Positions 1-11,009 of a stretch of DNA of 64,000 nt are shown here, piece by piece. Below the pieces are notes generated by a model that worked only from the letters and a program-made list of their open reading frames with translations, had not been told where the DNA came from and did no database searches. Position 1 is the stretch's first letter; the number at the start of each line of letters is the position of its first letter. The translations under genes and the position numbers were made by a program. Source of the DNA: Panonychus citri. Lineage: Eukaryota; Arthropoda; Arachnida; Trombidiformes; Tetranychidae. Location of the stretch: the NCBI RefSeq assembly GCF_014898815.1, contig NW_026515546.1, positions 854,501-918,500 on the forward strand, given 5' to 3'.

Positions 1-351
1 TAGTTTGTGGTCTAAAGAAAGGTGCACTAATGCTCTTAGATACCTTAAGCTTTAATCTCTTCATTGCTAATGTTTCTAACACTAAGAAATATTCAGGTAA
101 CTAACCACAGCAATGATTAACCTCAGAGATAATTTCTTTAATCCTGACTCATTTTAGAAAATGAAAATTTCAATTCCCCAGAAATTGAGTTAATTACCAA
201 TAACCAATTTCAATCACTCAGTGATAATAATTATGATCAAGATGAAAATCAAGAACCAGATTTTCTTTCAAATGAAGATTTAAACAACTCAATTAACCCT
301 AATGAAGATGAAAATCTAAATGAACTAATCCAAAACTCCTCAACCAAATGA
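1..351 (+). pseudogene. pol: Integrase C-terminal end and acidic Pol tail, copy A (partial)
   Basis: Codons from position 3 encode the end of the integrase GPY/F region and stop at 104-106, where copy A lacks one A present in copy B. A second open stretch at 154-351, in another frame, is rich in Asn, Asp and Glu and matches 11032 onward in copy B. It is most simply read as the C-terminal tail of Pol after a frame break. The catalytic integrase domain is outside the window. Confidence 0.7.
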
Positions 352-1201
352 CCAATTTTCCTAATTAACAATTCAAATTGTAACAATCAGTTGATTAATG
401 ATCACTCTGGTGATATATTAATCGATAATTTCAAGAAACCAAAAGAAAGTACCGAACATCTGATCAACAGATTATTGATCAGCCAAAGTTAATTGTTAAC
501 AATCAAGAAAAATCTTAACTCGACAACAATTACAAAAAAACAAAAAGTTTTTGTATTGTTTAAATTGTCATTGTTAGAAGAAGATAATGAAAATATTTTC
601 TAATTAATCTTAATTGTTGTTCCCAATCTAATCATTATAATGATAAAATCAAAATTTTCTCAGAAAATTAATTTTGATCAACCCAATCACTTTAATGATT
701 TTAATTTTCGAAATTCGAAATTAGATCAACATCTGGGAAAGAAAACCTTTTCTTTTTAAGTTAACCATCTCCACCGAAGGCGTTAGTTTCGCAATTACCT
801 TTACCCGCCTTCCTCTTTGTTCTTATCTCAGTCAACCCATTGGTCACATCGAGTTAACATCTCTTCACTTGATTTCATTTTCTTTTCAACATTGAAAATT
901 GTTCATCGTCTGATTTGATCAAATCTTTAGATTTATTTAGTTTTCTCATCTCTTCATCTCACCTAAATTTCCTTAATTGTGAAAAATTAATTAGTTCAGT
1001 TAATTGTTTCAATCAAAATTTTCATCTCTTCATCTACCAAAAACAATCAATCGCCCTCTTCATCAGTGTTAAGTTAAGTGTTTCCGGTCAATTGACTCAA
1101 AGTGTTTCCCTCCACTTCAACCAATTTAATCATCTCCATCAAACTCTAATTAATCATCCATCTCATCTTAGCTTTAAAACGTTAATTAATCTCGTGATAA
1201 A
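352..1201 (+). other. Pol tail remnant and AT-rich spacer before ORF3, copy A
   Basis: The first part (to about 560) matches the basic end of the Pol tail in copy B (KKPKRKYRTSDQQ at 11317-11355), broken here by indels. The rest is AT-rich, with several ATG-less open stretches of low complexity. An open frame at 915-1292 has no counterpart of similar length in copy B and is probably not a gene. This spacer may act as leader for ORF3, for example as a splice-acceptor region for a subgenomic mRNA, but no site can be assigned with confidence. Confidence 0.5.
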
Positions 1202-4200
1202 ATGGACAATTCTAATTCACCACCCACACCTTCTAGTGTATCCGCTTCCTTCAACAATCAACGTGCCAACTCTCATCTCCTTAGATCAGTGATTCCTAAT
1301 TGTGGTTACGAAAGTGATCCAGATTGTTGGTATGTTCCAGGCCCAATAGACAATACACCTCAACCAGAATTTCCTCTTGTTAACCTTGACTCTCCACCCA
1401 GAAAAAAGATCGATCTCAAAGTTGTTTCCTTCCGTTCTCCACTTGTTCATCATCGACCCCAATTAAAACGTTCGATTTCCGTAGAATCTTTGGATTCAAT
1501 CGCCTCATCTCACCCCAAACAATTAAAGAAAATCACTCTCAGGAATCCAATGGAGGAAGAAAATAAAGGTAAGGTCGTTTCTTTGCTACTTGCTGAACCT
1601 TCTTCTTCTTCTTCTTCTGATTTTCCTAATAAATATCCGAAACCCTTTGAATACCCAATAACTTACAGTAATGAAATTCCTCCTCTTCCGTTAGAACTTC
1701 CTCTCATGCTTCGATTGAAAATTCATGAAAATTAAAGCTCGGTTCAAATGAAAATGAAACTTTTAAAACAATTAAAGAAAAGTTCGAAGGAATGATTCGT
1801 GAAAAGATTTATTTGAATCTTTATCAAGATGAATCAATTTATTCTATTCCTCTACCAAAGATACCTAAAGGTATTTCAAGAAATTCAATCACCCATGAGA
1901 ATTTAGACACCTTCATCGATGAAGTTCGTTGCTTTTTATGAACAAATCGCTCACTCCCCTCGAATGCAATTTCTGCAATCATTGGTATTGCACTAGATGT
2001 ATCATGTTCATCCAAAATTTAATTGCAACCTTAAACTATCACCCAAATCATCCAACCAAATTCATCTGTCTATTCCCAATTGTCTCAAGAATTTCGCATC
2101 ATTAGATGATTACCCTACTTATGGATTCGTTTGTTATTCTCAAACTTATGTTAATTATCGAAGGCAAATTCAATTGCCGATACACCTCTGTACTAGCCAG
2201 CTCAGTCCAAACTTATTCGAAGCCCATGAACCCGATGCAGGTTAGGATTATTCAGAGGAAGTAGATCTCAACGCTATCCCACTCTCATCATGGTTCTTCA
2301 GTACAAGAACTTTCCAACATCACTCCCAAGCGTTTAATTAGTTTCATCCTCCTCATGTTAAGTTAGCACCTCAACCTAAAATCTCGTACTCAACTCATGA
2401 GTTTGATTTCGAAAAGAAATTGAGTTGTACGCTTGTTTACTAGTAAACAAGGAAGAAAATCCAAATGACCCTCTCTTATCGGACACTAACATTCGTTCTC
2501 ATGCGAATCTTAGATTAGGTTTTTGGGAAACTTTTAATAAAAGAAAAGACCCCACTCTTCCCCTATCCGAAAATGAAGAATTCGTCCGTTCAGTAGGCTT
2601 CCCTCCCGTTCTCTCTTATGCACCCGCTGCATCCCGACCTCGAACTACTTGGTCAACCAAGAAAAATCCAATCCCTCATTACCTTCTCACCGACTCAGAA
2701 GAATGGTTAAAGTTACGAGAAGGAAAGGCAAAACGCGATCTGCCTTGTTCACCCATCAGAACTTCCCCTGATGCTGGTCATCCAATCACTCCCTACACCA
2801 CAATTGACCCTCTTTCTAGATTAACCCAGGAAGAGCAAAAAGAAATTAAAAATAAAATCAAAGAATGGTTTCCATCTCTTCGAGAATTGGTCACCTTCAC
2901 CCAAGACTCTAATACATCCAACCCGCTCCGACTCGAGTACAGAGTCAACAGGAAAAATAAAGCGGCCGTGATCTTCAATTCCCTAGTGGAACAACAAGTT
3001 GAAGACCTTAACCCTGGTCAACAAGAACTTTTGACCAAACAAATTCGTGACCACCCTGATCCATCCAACGTCTATTCCATTAATGCTGCCTACGTAAGAA
3101 TCTACAGATTCAGTCCAGAAGGAGTTCGAAAACTCGTTCATCAGCCAGTATGGATCACAATAATTGACGGAAATTGTGAAACCGTTTATGAAACATTTGT
3201 TCATTACAAAGACGTTCATTCCATGGATACTTATTATCATGGACTCAAAAAGGAAGACTTGAAATTTGCTAAGCATCTTTCCTCAGTTAGAGATCAAGTT
3301 CTCTGTTATCTCGCCTGTGCCCGAAGAATCATTGGTGCTGGTCTTATAACCCTCTTCAAAAGTCTTAACCTTACCCCCGACGAAATTGACATTCTTCGAC
3401 CAAAGATGCGAGATGTCACTATTTACTTCTCTCCCTACAGAACTTCACCCGCTTCATTATCTCTCCTAGCCTTCATTCTCTTTTCAGGCTACACCATTAG
3501 AGCTCAACCTCATTCACCCGCCATCGAAGCTCTCACCGCCATGAGAATGTATATGTTTTTCTGGCAAGACATTGAAGAAAAAGTTCTGGAGACTGGACGT
3601 GGAATTCATAATGAATCCATTCAACATTATGTGAGAAACGATAAAGTTTCATATCTCCACCGAAAACTAAGTGATCTAGTCAAAGCTCGAAAGCCCGTTG
3701 GCCAATCGATTGGAGTTATTTCCAACATCGAGAATCCCTGAGTACTCAGAATTCACTTGCTCTCCTGCTCCATCACTCTTCCATCATCATCATCATCATC
3801 TTCATCATCAACTTCATCAATCGATGAACCAAAATCCCATTTCACCCTATTCAAAATCGTAGACCCTCCGAATCAACCAAGGAAAGGAAAACCCTGTAGC
3901 CTATCAGCTCGGAAATGATAAGAAAATTTATTCATTGGTTTCCAAGGAAATGAAAAGTCCTCACCAAAATTCCTTCAATCTCATCTTCATCATCTTCTCC
4001 GAATTCAGCCCTAGACAAGAACTTTCAAATTAGTTCATTAATCTCTGATCCACCTTCAACCTTTGGTTCTCTCAACAGCTCACAAGATCCAGGAAAAACC
4101 CACCAAGCCCGACTCATCTACTTCTTCCACAGGTTCATTACCCGTTGAATCATCACCACCAAATCAAAATAGGATTCCAAAGGAAACCCAAGAAGTATCT

Positions 4201-4284
4201 TCATCAAAGTGCTGGGGACTGAAGGAAAACATGAAATCCTCAGTCTTTCCTTTTCATCACTATTATGATTTGGAAACAATTTAA
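1202..4284 (+). pseudogene. ORF3 with degenerate REXO1-type exonuclease domain, copy A
   Basis: The start ATG at 1202 follows an AT-rich spacer and opens with MDNSNSPPTPSS. The N-terminal half (to about 2400) is Ser/Pro-rich and low in complexity and is broken by indels. From 2425 to 3741 there is one open frame of 438 codons. Within it, residues about 213-380 resemble the DEDDh exonuclease fold of REXO1/ISG20 proteins: a strand ending VYETFVH, then DTYYHGLKKEDL, then RRIIGAGL where the family has I-x-G-H-S-L, and finally PHSPAIEALTAMRMYM where it has HDSxEDAxAxMxL. The expected Asp and Glu of the first motif are Asn (3082-3084) and Ala (3088-3090), so activity is unlikely. A Ser-rich tail follows. 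The protein sits in the env position, but I see no signal peptide or membrane anchor. The fold assignment is by eye. Confidence 0.65.
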
Positions 4285-5380
4285 AACTTTTCTAATTTTA
4301 ATTTCACTCAACAATTAGTTAATTGTTGTGCTTTCTTAATTTCTTTTCATTTAAAAATTTCTATTGTTAAATTGGTTAACCCACTCCCATAACTATAATT
4401 ATAATTTCCTTAATTGTTAACCTCAACAAATCAAATTGATTAGAATCCTAATTAATTGATCTAAATAATTAAGAGATTATAATATCCCAACTTAATTAAC
4501 CAATAATAATTAATCAAAAATCTTAATCTATATCTCAAGATATAATTATAGATGGAATTAGTTTAACACAATTAACTAATTTTCTTAATTGTATTAACCT
4601 AAATCTCTTCATCTTAAGATGACCAAAAATTGGTTACAAAAGTAAGAGACCCGATTTTCTCTTTCTCTCTATCTTTCTTTTTACTTTCTTTTGTTTTTTA
4701 GGAAGATGTATTGTTAAGCCTACAAGCTTATCTTTAGTTCATCTTTATCTTAACCATTTCGGTTAACCATATTTTTCATCATTGTCGAGACATAAGACAA
4801 AAAAGTTACTTTGTAACAATTGTTTAACCTCATCACTAATGTGATTAATTTGGTTAATTTGATTTAATTGTGTTCCCCCAATTTAATTGTTACCCCTTCC
4901 TCATCATTAATTGATTCCCCTTTAAATTGTTACCCCCTTGTTCTTTATTCTAAAAAAGAACTAATTTTCCCCTTTGTTCTTTAGTCGTTGTGATTTTCCC
5001 AACTATTCAAGTTGATCTTATTTTCTCTACAACGTACTCTTATTAAAAATTTTCAATTAAGTTCCATCTAAATCTTTAACAGTTAATGTTTAATTGTTAC
5101 CTTGAATTCTAAAGAATTATCGAGTTTAAATGCAAGTGCTTAACATTGAGATCAATAGATCAGTAAGTAAAGTGAAGTGACACAATCCTAAAAGAATCTT
5201 GTATTCGGTAAATTTTGTGGGACCGAAAATCTTCTGTTTCCCTTCCAAGCCTAAAGACTTAATCTGAGTTTCATCTCAATCCATCCGAGTTTCATCTCAA
5301 TCAATCTGAGTTTCGTCTCAACCTTAATCCATCGATCTAATTGATCATCTAAACCTCATCATCTCAAATTTTCCCCCACA
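4232..5380 (+). repeat. Shared LTR (3' LTR of copy A and 5' LTR of copy B)
   Basis: The 3' end is firm: the sequence ends CCCCCACA and is followed after three bases by the tRNA primer site. The 5' end is inferred. A purine-rich stretch at 4213-4230 (GGGGACTGAAGGAAAAC) precedes a TG, giving a TG...CA element of about 1.15 kb. Because the tandem copies match on both sides of this point, comparison cannot fix the boundary. The LTR is AT-rich, has CT-rich runs near 4655-4700, repeated TTGTTACCCC motifs near 4885-4935, and a triplicated 21-bp unit near its end. Promoter and polyadenylation signals could not be located confidently. Confidence 0.7.
5262..5324 (+). repeat. 3 x 21-bp direct repeat in the shared LTR
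   Basis: Three adjacent 21-base units at 5262-5282, 5283-5303 and 5304-5324 share the core GAGTTTCATCTCAA, with one to four differences each. The same triplet is present in the right LTR. Short direct repeats near an LTR end can be protein-binding or packaging signals; the role here is unknown. Confidence 0.8.
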
Positions 5381-5383
5381 AAT

Positions 5384-5402
5384 TGGCGACCCAGGCAGGA
5401 TT
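5384..5402 (+). promoter_or_regulatory. tRNA primer-binding site
   Basis: TGGCGACCCAGGCAGGATT begins three bases after the LTR end. Its reverse complement reads as a tRNA 3' end: CCA, discriminator G, a seven-base acceptor strand CTGGGTC, a five-base T-stem strand CCTGC, then AAT. The TGGCGACC start is like primer sites for tRNA-Arg in insect Gypsy elements. The isoacceptor is an inference. Confidence 0.75.
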
Positions 5403-5721
5403 GTGTTCATTTCTCCCCTTTGCTTATTCTCTTGATTTACTCAGCGTGAAAACGTTGTTTCAGTGTTTTGTGTTTGTGTTTTCTGCTCATCCAAAATTCT
5501 TTGAATTATCTCCATCCATCCATCCATCTAACTCTCAATCAAAAATTCTACGGAATTAAATTCAATCCATCCATCTAAATTTCAACAAATCCATCCATCT
5601 AAATTTTAAATAAAATTCTACTGAATTATCTCCATCCATCCATCCATCTTTCCATCTAACTCTTAACCAAAATTCTATTGAATTAATTTCAATTAATCCA
5701 TCCATCCATCTTTCAATCAAA
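5403..5721 (+). other. Element 5' leader with CCAT-rich repeats
   Basis: The untranslated leader runs from the primer site to the gag ATG. From 5511 it contains several short CCATCCATCCATCT clusters separated by AATTCTA-type spacers, at about 5511-5530, 5563-5602, 5630-5660 and 5697-5712. They form an imperfect larger repeat. The role is unknown; a packaging or structural function is possible. Confidence 0.7.
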
Positions 5722-6966
5722 ATGCCTCCTAAGCGTTCAAGAATCGCTGCTATTACTCGTGTTGCTGCTGCTCGTGCTGCTAAAGCTGCGAAAGCTACTC
5801 GTCGTGTTACTACTACACCCGAACCTGAACTTTCTGAGGATGAAACTCTCATCCCATCACCTCCATCTTTTAATGATATTCAAACCCCGGTCAACCTCGA
5901 CCACCCACTGTGTTTCTACGATAATTTCCAAACCCAAATCTCTCAGAGATCTCACATTCAACGAGATTCTCGAACTTTTCCGTCTTTGGAATGTTCCAAT
6001 TCCAATTCGTTCTCTTGCCATGAAACGACTTACTGACATTGTGTCAACTAATTTTCTTCTTCTTGGAGAAAATCTCACTTCCGAAGAAATTCAATCTCTT
6101 CCTATTGAGGAAATAAAAAGCCAAAACCTCCCAAATTGGTTAACTGAATTCCGTATTCAAAATCTCTCTGAGCCAGAGATCCAAAATTTCATAAAAAACA
6201 TTGGAAGAGAAAACGAAATTATTTTCAATCTCTCCCACTCAGAACTTTATGCTCTCCCTCTCTCTCTTGGTGTTCTCTTAAAAATAAAAAACATTTTAAA
6301 TTCACTCGGTGCAAATATTACCGATCCATCACCTCCATCAATCTCTCCATCTGTCAATTCAAATGACAATCTAACACCTTCAACTTTCTTCGAGTTAATG
6401 AAGCAGTTGAAAACGGATCCTCATGTACCCGAATTCCGTTCTGGTGAAGACCCCTATTCATGGTTGGTCAAAACTAAAGATCGTTTATCCAAAGAAAACG
6501 TGGATGACGAAACCCGATTACGACTTCTCCAAAAGTCTATGGCCCATGAGATAAAAACAAGTGCCACTGGTTTAGACGATATTACCAATTACCAGGAATA
6601 CGTTGATGCCCTCTTCGAAAAGCTAAAGACCCCTGAAAGCCAATATTCAGCGGACTTCGAATTAAGAAATTGTCGCTACAATCCCGAATTTCACCCTGAA
6701 AAATTCTTCTCAGACATGCGAAGGTTGGTAACCAAAGCGTTTGGTCCAACCAACGATTCCCTCTTTCTCAATCTTGTTCTCCAACACATCCTCGAAATAT
6801 CAGAGATGATATTTATATTTCATAAATGATGATAAAACAAGAATTTATAATCATTTAACTCGCATCCATTTTGATTACAAAATAATCAAAATCGCCAAAA
6901 GTTCAGAAATCAATCCCTCGAAAATCCCAACTCAAATCAATCGAATGAAAATCTTCAGTTGCTCGA
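5722..6966 (+). pseudogene. gag: Gag, capsid region
   Basis: The ATG at 5722 follows the CCAT leader and opens with MPPKRSRIAAITRVAA, a basic N-terminus. The reading moves to another frame near 5930 and continues to 6829 with a capsid-like alpha-helical region, including FELMKQLKTDPHVPEFRSGE and YSWLVKTKDRL at about 6390-6480, typical of retrotransposon Gag. After 6829 the coding signal continues in broken frames to join the nucleocapsid part from 6967. Gag forms the particle that packages element RNA. At least two frame breaks lie in this copy and there is no second copy in the window for comparison. Confidence 0.8.
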
Positions 6967-7923
6967 ATGTTAAAAACTAACAATCCCCATTACTCTAACT
7001 CTAACTCTAATTATAAAAGAGCCCAAAACAGTTCATCATCCGCACCTAAAGATGCAAAGTTTTGCAACTATTGTAAAGGTGATGACCACACTATTGATGT
7101 TTGCTCTAAATTAGCCTACCGAAAAGCTCAAGAAGCTGCAGGAATTAAACCCCCTTACCAAAGAAAAGATCAGAATTACCCCCGTCAACAATTCAATCCC
7201 ACCGTTACTCAAACTAATCTCGCTACCCTAGTAGGTCAAGATCAACCAACTCCTCAGGTACAACTTCCTCCTCAACCGATTAATACAATGGTTACCGTTC
7301 CCCAAAATCTTACTAACCCAATTCAGTTTGATTACCGTCCTCCCTCTCCTCCCGAACCAATGCAAAGTGGACTCCGTGGTAATGTTGGATTTGCCATATC
7401 TAAGGATATCAAGCAAATCTCACAACTCGGTAATACCGCAATTGCCCACATGCCCCAAGTTAATCTCACTCTCTGTCTCCCCGATAAATCCCGAGTTCAA
7501 GAAGGTAAAGTTCTAGTTGATACTGGCGCTTCTGCTTGTGTGATTGATGCTGGTTTAGCTTCTTACCTTCAAGCTCATGTTATTCGAGTAAATCGAACTC
7601 TAAAAGGAATTGCATCCGGAGTTTATGTAGACTCTTTTGGTTTTTCTTACGCTATCTTTAAGCATGACGGAATGGATGAATCAAGAATCATCAAGTTCCA
7701 AATTTGTGACAAATTTGAGCCTGTCTTCTTATTAGGAAATGCTTTTCTTCATGTTTTTTATATGACACTAAATTCAGATGGAAATGAATATAACATTTCA
7801 GTGAAAGAAAACCCCAATTCTCCCGAATTAACCAATCCCGATTTTTACTTCCGATTCTGTACTCCCGATGAAACTGACTTCATCATCGAAACTTCTATTA
7901 AAGTTACTGGTAATGCTGTTTGA
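6967..7923 (+). CDS. Gag nucleocapsid and aspartic protease segment
   Basis: This is an open stretch of 318 codons. A CCHC zinc knuckle of the form C-x2-C-x4-H-x4-C lies at 7063-7104 and would bind element RNA. A Pro/Gln-rich linker follows. The retropepsin active site LVDTGASAC is at about 7513-7539, with the second half of the protease fold ending near LLGNAFL (about 7732-7752). The protease cuts the polyprotein. The first codon has no strong start context, and this is most likely the middle of a continuous gag-pol polyprotein. The stop at 7921-7923 is followed by pol sequence in other frames. Confidence 0.85.
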   Translation: MLKTNNPHYSNSNSNYKRAQNSSSSAPKDAKFCNYCKGDDHTIDVCSKLAYRKAQEAAGIKPPYQRKDQNYPRQQFNPTVTQTNLATLVGQDQPTPQVQLPPQPINTMVTVPQNLTNPIQFDYRPPSPPEPMQSGLRGNVGFAISKDIKQISQLGNTAIAHMPQVNLTLCLPDKSRVQEGKVLVDTGASACVIDAGLASYLQAHVIRVNRTLKGIASGVYVDSFGFSYAIFKHDGMDESRIIKFQICDKFEPVFLLGNAFLHVFYMTLNSDGNEYNISVKENPNSPELTNPDFYFRFCTPDETDFIIETSIKVTGNAV

Positions 7924-8265
7924 TTACATCTTGATTCTAATCCAGTTCCCTCATCTCATTCGGCTTCAACAATTAATCCTCCTCCAATCATCATCCAAAT
8001 CTAACAACAATTAACATTCACCCTGATAATCAAAATTCAAAACTTTCCTCAACAATCACTAATTGCGCGGTGTATGCTAACTAGTGAATCTGAACTTAAC
8101 GAATCTAAAATTCAACCTCTTCTTGACAAAATTAAGTCGAGAATCAATCCAAATCTCAATCCCTCTCAACAAGATGAACTTTAAAACTTTTCGAAAGTTA
8201 TCAAGACATTTTCTCTCAACATAAAATGATCTTGGATTTGTCTTCAACTGTTTGCCCAGTTAAAA
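7924..8265 (+). pseudogene. pol: Protease-RT linker of Pol, frame-broken
   Basis: No long open frame is present, but pieces in different frames fit the linker that precedes RT in Gypsy elements, for example the NPSQQDEL-like stretch near 8155-8180 followed by a segment that runs into the RT N-terminus. Indels in short base runs appear to be the main damage. Confidence 0.6.
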
Positions 8266-8879
8266 TTGATCTCGAAGATCAAATCATCCGTACCAAAACC
8301 GTACAACTGTAATATCCATCGTCGTGGAGTTTTCCGTGAGATCATTAATGACATGATCGAACATGATCTGATCGAACCCTCTGATGCTCTCGGAGGTGCC
8401 CCTTCATTATTGGTTCCTCGATCAGATGGTACCCATCGAATGGTGACCGACTACCGGTTACTCAATAGACTCACTAAAATCCCAAAGGTATGCCCCGAAT
8501 AGACGATTGTCTTGAAGTCGTCCGCGGTGGTAAATTTTTCAACCTTTTTGACCTGGCACAAGGTTACCATCAAATTGAACTTCCTCCCTCCGAACGAGAG
8601 AAAACCGCTTTTGTAACACCCGATGGTAAGTACCAATATAAGCGACTCCCTATGGGACTTGCCGGTGCTCCCTTTATCTTCCAACGCTTCATGAATAAAG
8701 TTCTGGAAGGACTTCAGTACGTCAATTGTATTGGATACTTTGACGATATCCCTGTTGTTGGTGTAACTTTTTACGATCTCATCAATAATACTAAATTGGT
8801 ATTAGATCGATTAAGAAAATATAACCTAAAGGTTAAACCAGAAAAGTGCCACTTCGGTGAAACCGAAATTTATTATTAG
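8266..8879 (+). pseudogene. pol: Reverse transcriptase domain of Pol
   Basis: Two overlapping open stretches (8266-8502 and 8490-8879) in different frames cover the palm and fingers. Recognisable motifs are GGAPSLLVPRSDGTHRMVTDYRLLN, cut here to its hallmarks SLLVPR and DYRLLN, then FDLAQGYHQIEL, LPMGLAGAPFIFQRFM, and the catalytic YFDD box at 8736-8747. The box is followed by IPVV where most Gypsy elements have I-L-V or L-L-V. Three catalytic Asp residues are retained. The enzyme copies element RNA into DNA in cytoplasmic particles. The frame break is near 8490-8502. Confidence 0.88.
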
Positions 8880-9711
8880 GTCATCTCGTCTCAGGCGAGG
8901 AATTCGTCCCGATCCGAAAAGGTTCAAGCCTTAGTGAATCTCCGTTACCCTAAAACTGTTCGTGAACTCCAACCTCTTAGGATGTTATAACTACTTCTCC
9001 AGGTACATCAAAAATTATTCATCAATCGCTGCCCCTCTCTACCGTCTAATCTCCAAAGAAAGAAAATTCAAAATTCTCCCTGCTGATAAACAAGCACTCG
9101 ATTCTCTCAAATCATCTCTCATCAATACCACTCTCTTGGTACATTTCAATCCCAAACTCCGTCGAAAAATCTCCGTTGACGCATCTGATGTTGCCGTTGG
9201 TGGAATCCTATTACAGGAAGACGAAAATTCCGAAGACTTCAACCTGAAAATCCCATCGAAACCGTAAGCCATTGGCTCCCAATTTCATTCTTTTTCAAAA
9301 TTATTGAAACACCAACTACATTACAGTGTTTCAGAAAAAGAACTTTTAGCAATTCTTGTCGGTGTGTACAAGTACAGTCACTATCTTGATGGTGAAAATT
9401 TTCTAATTGAGACTGACCACCATGCCCTGTGTCAGCTTCCAAAAATTAACTTCAAAAACTCTCGTCTTCAAAGATGGTCTATTATGCTCTCATCTTATAA
9501 TTTTAAGGTGATCTACAAAAAAGGTCTAACCCATCCCCCTGACTGTTTCTCCCGTTATCAGTCCGAATGGGACCACAGAAAAACAATTGACCCCGAGGAA
9601 GAATTTTTAGATAAAGTTTTTCTTAATGAATACATCGAAGACCCATCCGATCATCACTATCATGATATTGGATTAAATCTCATCAATCTATCGTTCGAAT
9701 CACCTCCTTGA
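8880..9711 (+). pseudogene. pol: RT connection and RNase H domain of Pol
   Basis: After the break at 8880 the coding continues with the thumb/connection (LGCYNYFSRYIKNYSSIAAPL near 8980-9040). RNase H follows: ISVDASDVAVGG with the first Asp at about 9178, HYSVSEKELLAI with the catalytic Glu near 9334, and IETDHHAL with the next Asp near 9412. The end carries the usual LQRW and HPPDCFSR hallmarks. A break lies between 9267 and 9304. The domain removes the RNA strand during reverse transcription. Confidence 0.85.
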
Positions 9712-11009
9712 TTACGAACAAATCAAAGAACCTCCTCTCATTCTTTATTCCATCTCTTCAGAAATCGCTCATCTTCAACCTCAATCAAAATCATCTCCTC
9801 AAGAATTTTCCTTATGGAAAGAAAAGTTAGAACTTCTCAGAAAAATAACCTGATATTCAATCAATCATCTCTCAACTCCAATCCAAATTCAATCGTCTCT
9901 AAACGATATGTTCAAAGACAATCTTCTATCGAAAAGACTCTCGAACCCCTTTGGTACTCGACTTGTAATCGACCCCGAGATCTTAAAAGAGATATTTAAA
10001 TTAGAGCACGAATCAACATTAGGTGGACATTTCGCCACCGAGAAAACATATCTGAATATAGCCCGAAGATTCTGGTGTAAATTCTTATATGATGAAGTTA
10101 AAAAGTTATGCGAAAATTGTTTAGTCTGCAATCTATCGAAACCCTCCAACATCATCTATGTTGATCCCTCCATCAAACCAATCCCTCAACAAATCTTCAC
10201 CCGCTTTGAACTCGACGTTCAAGGGCCAATCACCATTGGAAATCAAAAGAAATACATCCTCGTCATTGTCGATGTTTTATCGCGATTCGTATACGCGAAA
10301 TTAACCACCAATCAAACAGCTTCAACTGTAATTAACTTTCTCTCCTTCTTTCATCTCTTCGGTTTTCCCCACCATACAAACCGACTTAGGTACTAATTTC
10401 ACCTCAGATGAATTCAAAAGTTCATGGATAAACACGGAATAATTCATGATACAAGTACCCGTACCACCCTCAATCCCAAGGAATAGTCGAAAGGAGTAAT
10501 AGGACTATTGCCGAAAGACTTCTGTACATATGTTTGTACTCAGGAACAAAAAAATTTAATCCGCCTCCAAGCATCTTTATATGCAATTAACTCATCCATC
10601 CACAAAATCACTGCTTCAGCCCCTATTTTCTTGTTTTTGGTCATGAGCCAAACAAACCCCTTGACAATTACTTATCCATCAACCACAATTCCCAGTGACC
10701 GTAAATGAAGCTCGAAAATTGCTTATGCACGGCTTAATTCTCAACAACTCTACCAAGTTAACAGAACTAAACCTTCATCCTCACTCTCCTTATGCTATTG
10801 GAGATTATCTGTTAGTAAAAATGAATCTCAGGATTCATCAGTTTCCAAAAACCCGTAATCGCTATCATGGTCCATACTTAGTTTGTGGTCTAAAGAAAGG
10901 TGCACTAATGCTCTTAGATACCTTAAGCTTTAATCTCTTCATTGCTAATGTTTCTAACACTAAGAAATATTCAGGTAAACTAACCACAGCAATGATTAAC
11001 CTCAGATAA
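9712..11009 (+). pseudogene. pol: Integrase domain of Pol
   Basis: The N-terminal zinc site is at about 10007-10129: His codons in EHESTLGGHF and the CENCLVC cluster. The catalytic core begins with FELDVQGPI (first Asp at 10214-10216). The second Asp is in TDLGTNF (10383-10385), in a different frame after a break, and the Glu is in IVERSNRTI (10489-10491). The C-terminal part, 10695-11009, has the RYHGPYLV GPY/F module. At least three frame breaks separate these pieces. Integrase inserts the cDNA into the host genome. No chromodomain is obvious. Confidence 0.85.

Larger units (their letters stand above)
1..5380 (+). mobile_element. Ty3/Gypsy LTR retrotransposon copy A, 3' part (cut by window edge)
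   Basis: This segment aligns end to end with 10879-16308. It starts inside the last part of pol, continues through the pol tail and ORF3, and ends with an LTR that also serves as the 5' LTR of copy B. Gag, protease, RT and most of integrase would lie left of the window. Compared with copy B it differs mainly by one- to nine-base insertions and deletions, many in A or T runs, and only rarely by substitutions. The exonuclease-like half of ORF3 is open in this copy but broken in copy B. The family assignment comes from copy B. Confidence 0.9.

Noticed and set aside
915..1292. Plus-strand 125-codon frame before ORF3 in copy A
   Set aside because: Low-complexity translation of AT-rich DNA, overlaps the ORF3 start and is not preserved in copy B.
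2983..3276. Minus-strand open frame, repeated at 13886-14179
   Set aside because: It is the antisense of the ORF3 exonuclease-like region, present in both copies only because the coding strand is conserved; it has no features of its own.
4210..4220. LTR start at TGCTGGGGACTG
   Set aside because: It partly mirrors the LTR end, but the bases before it are not purine-rich; the TG at 4232 has the better polypurine context.
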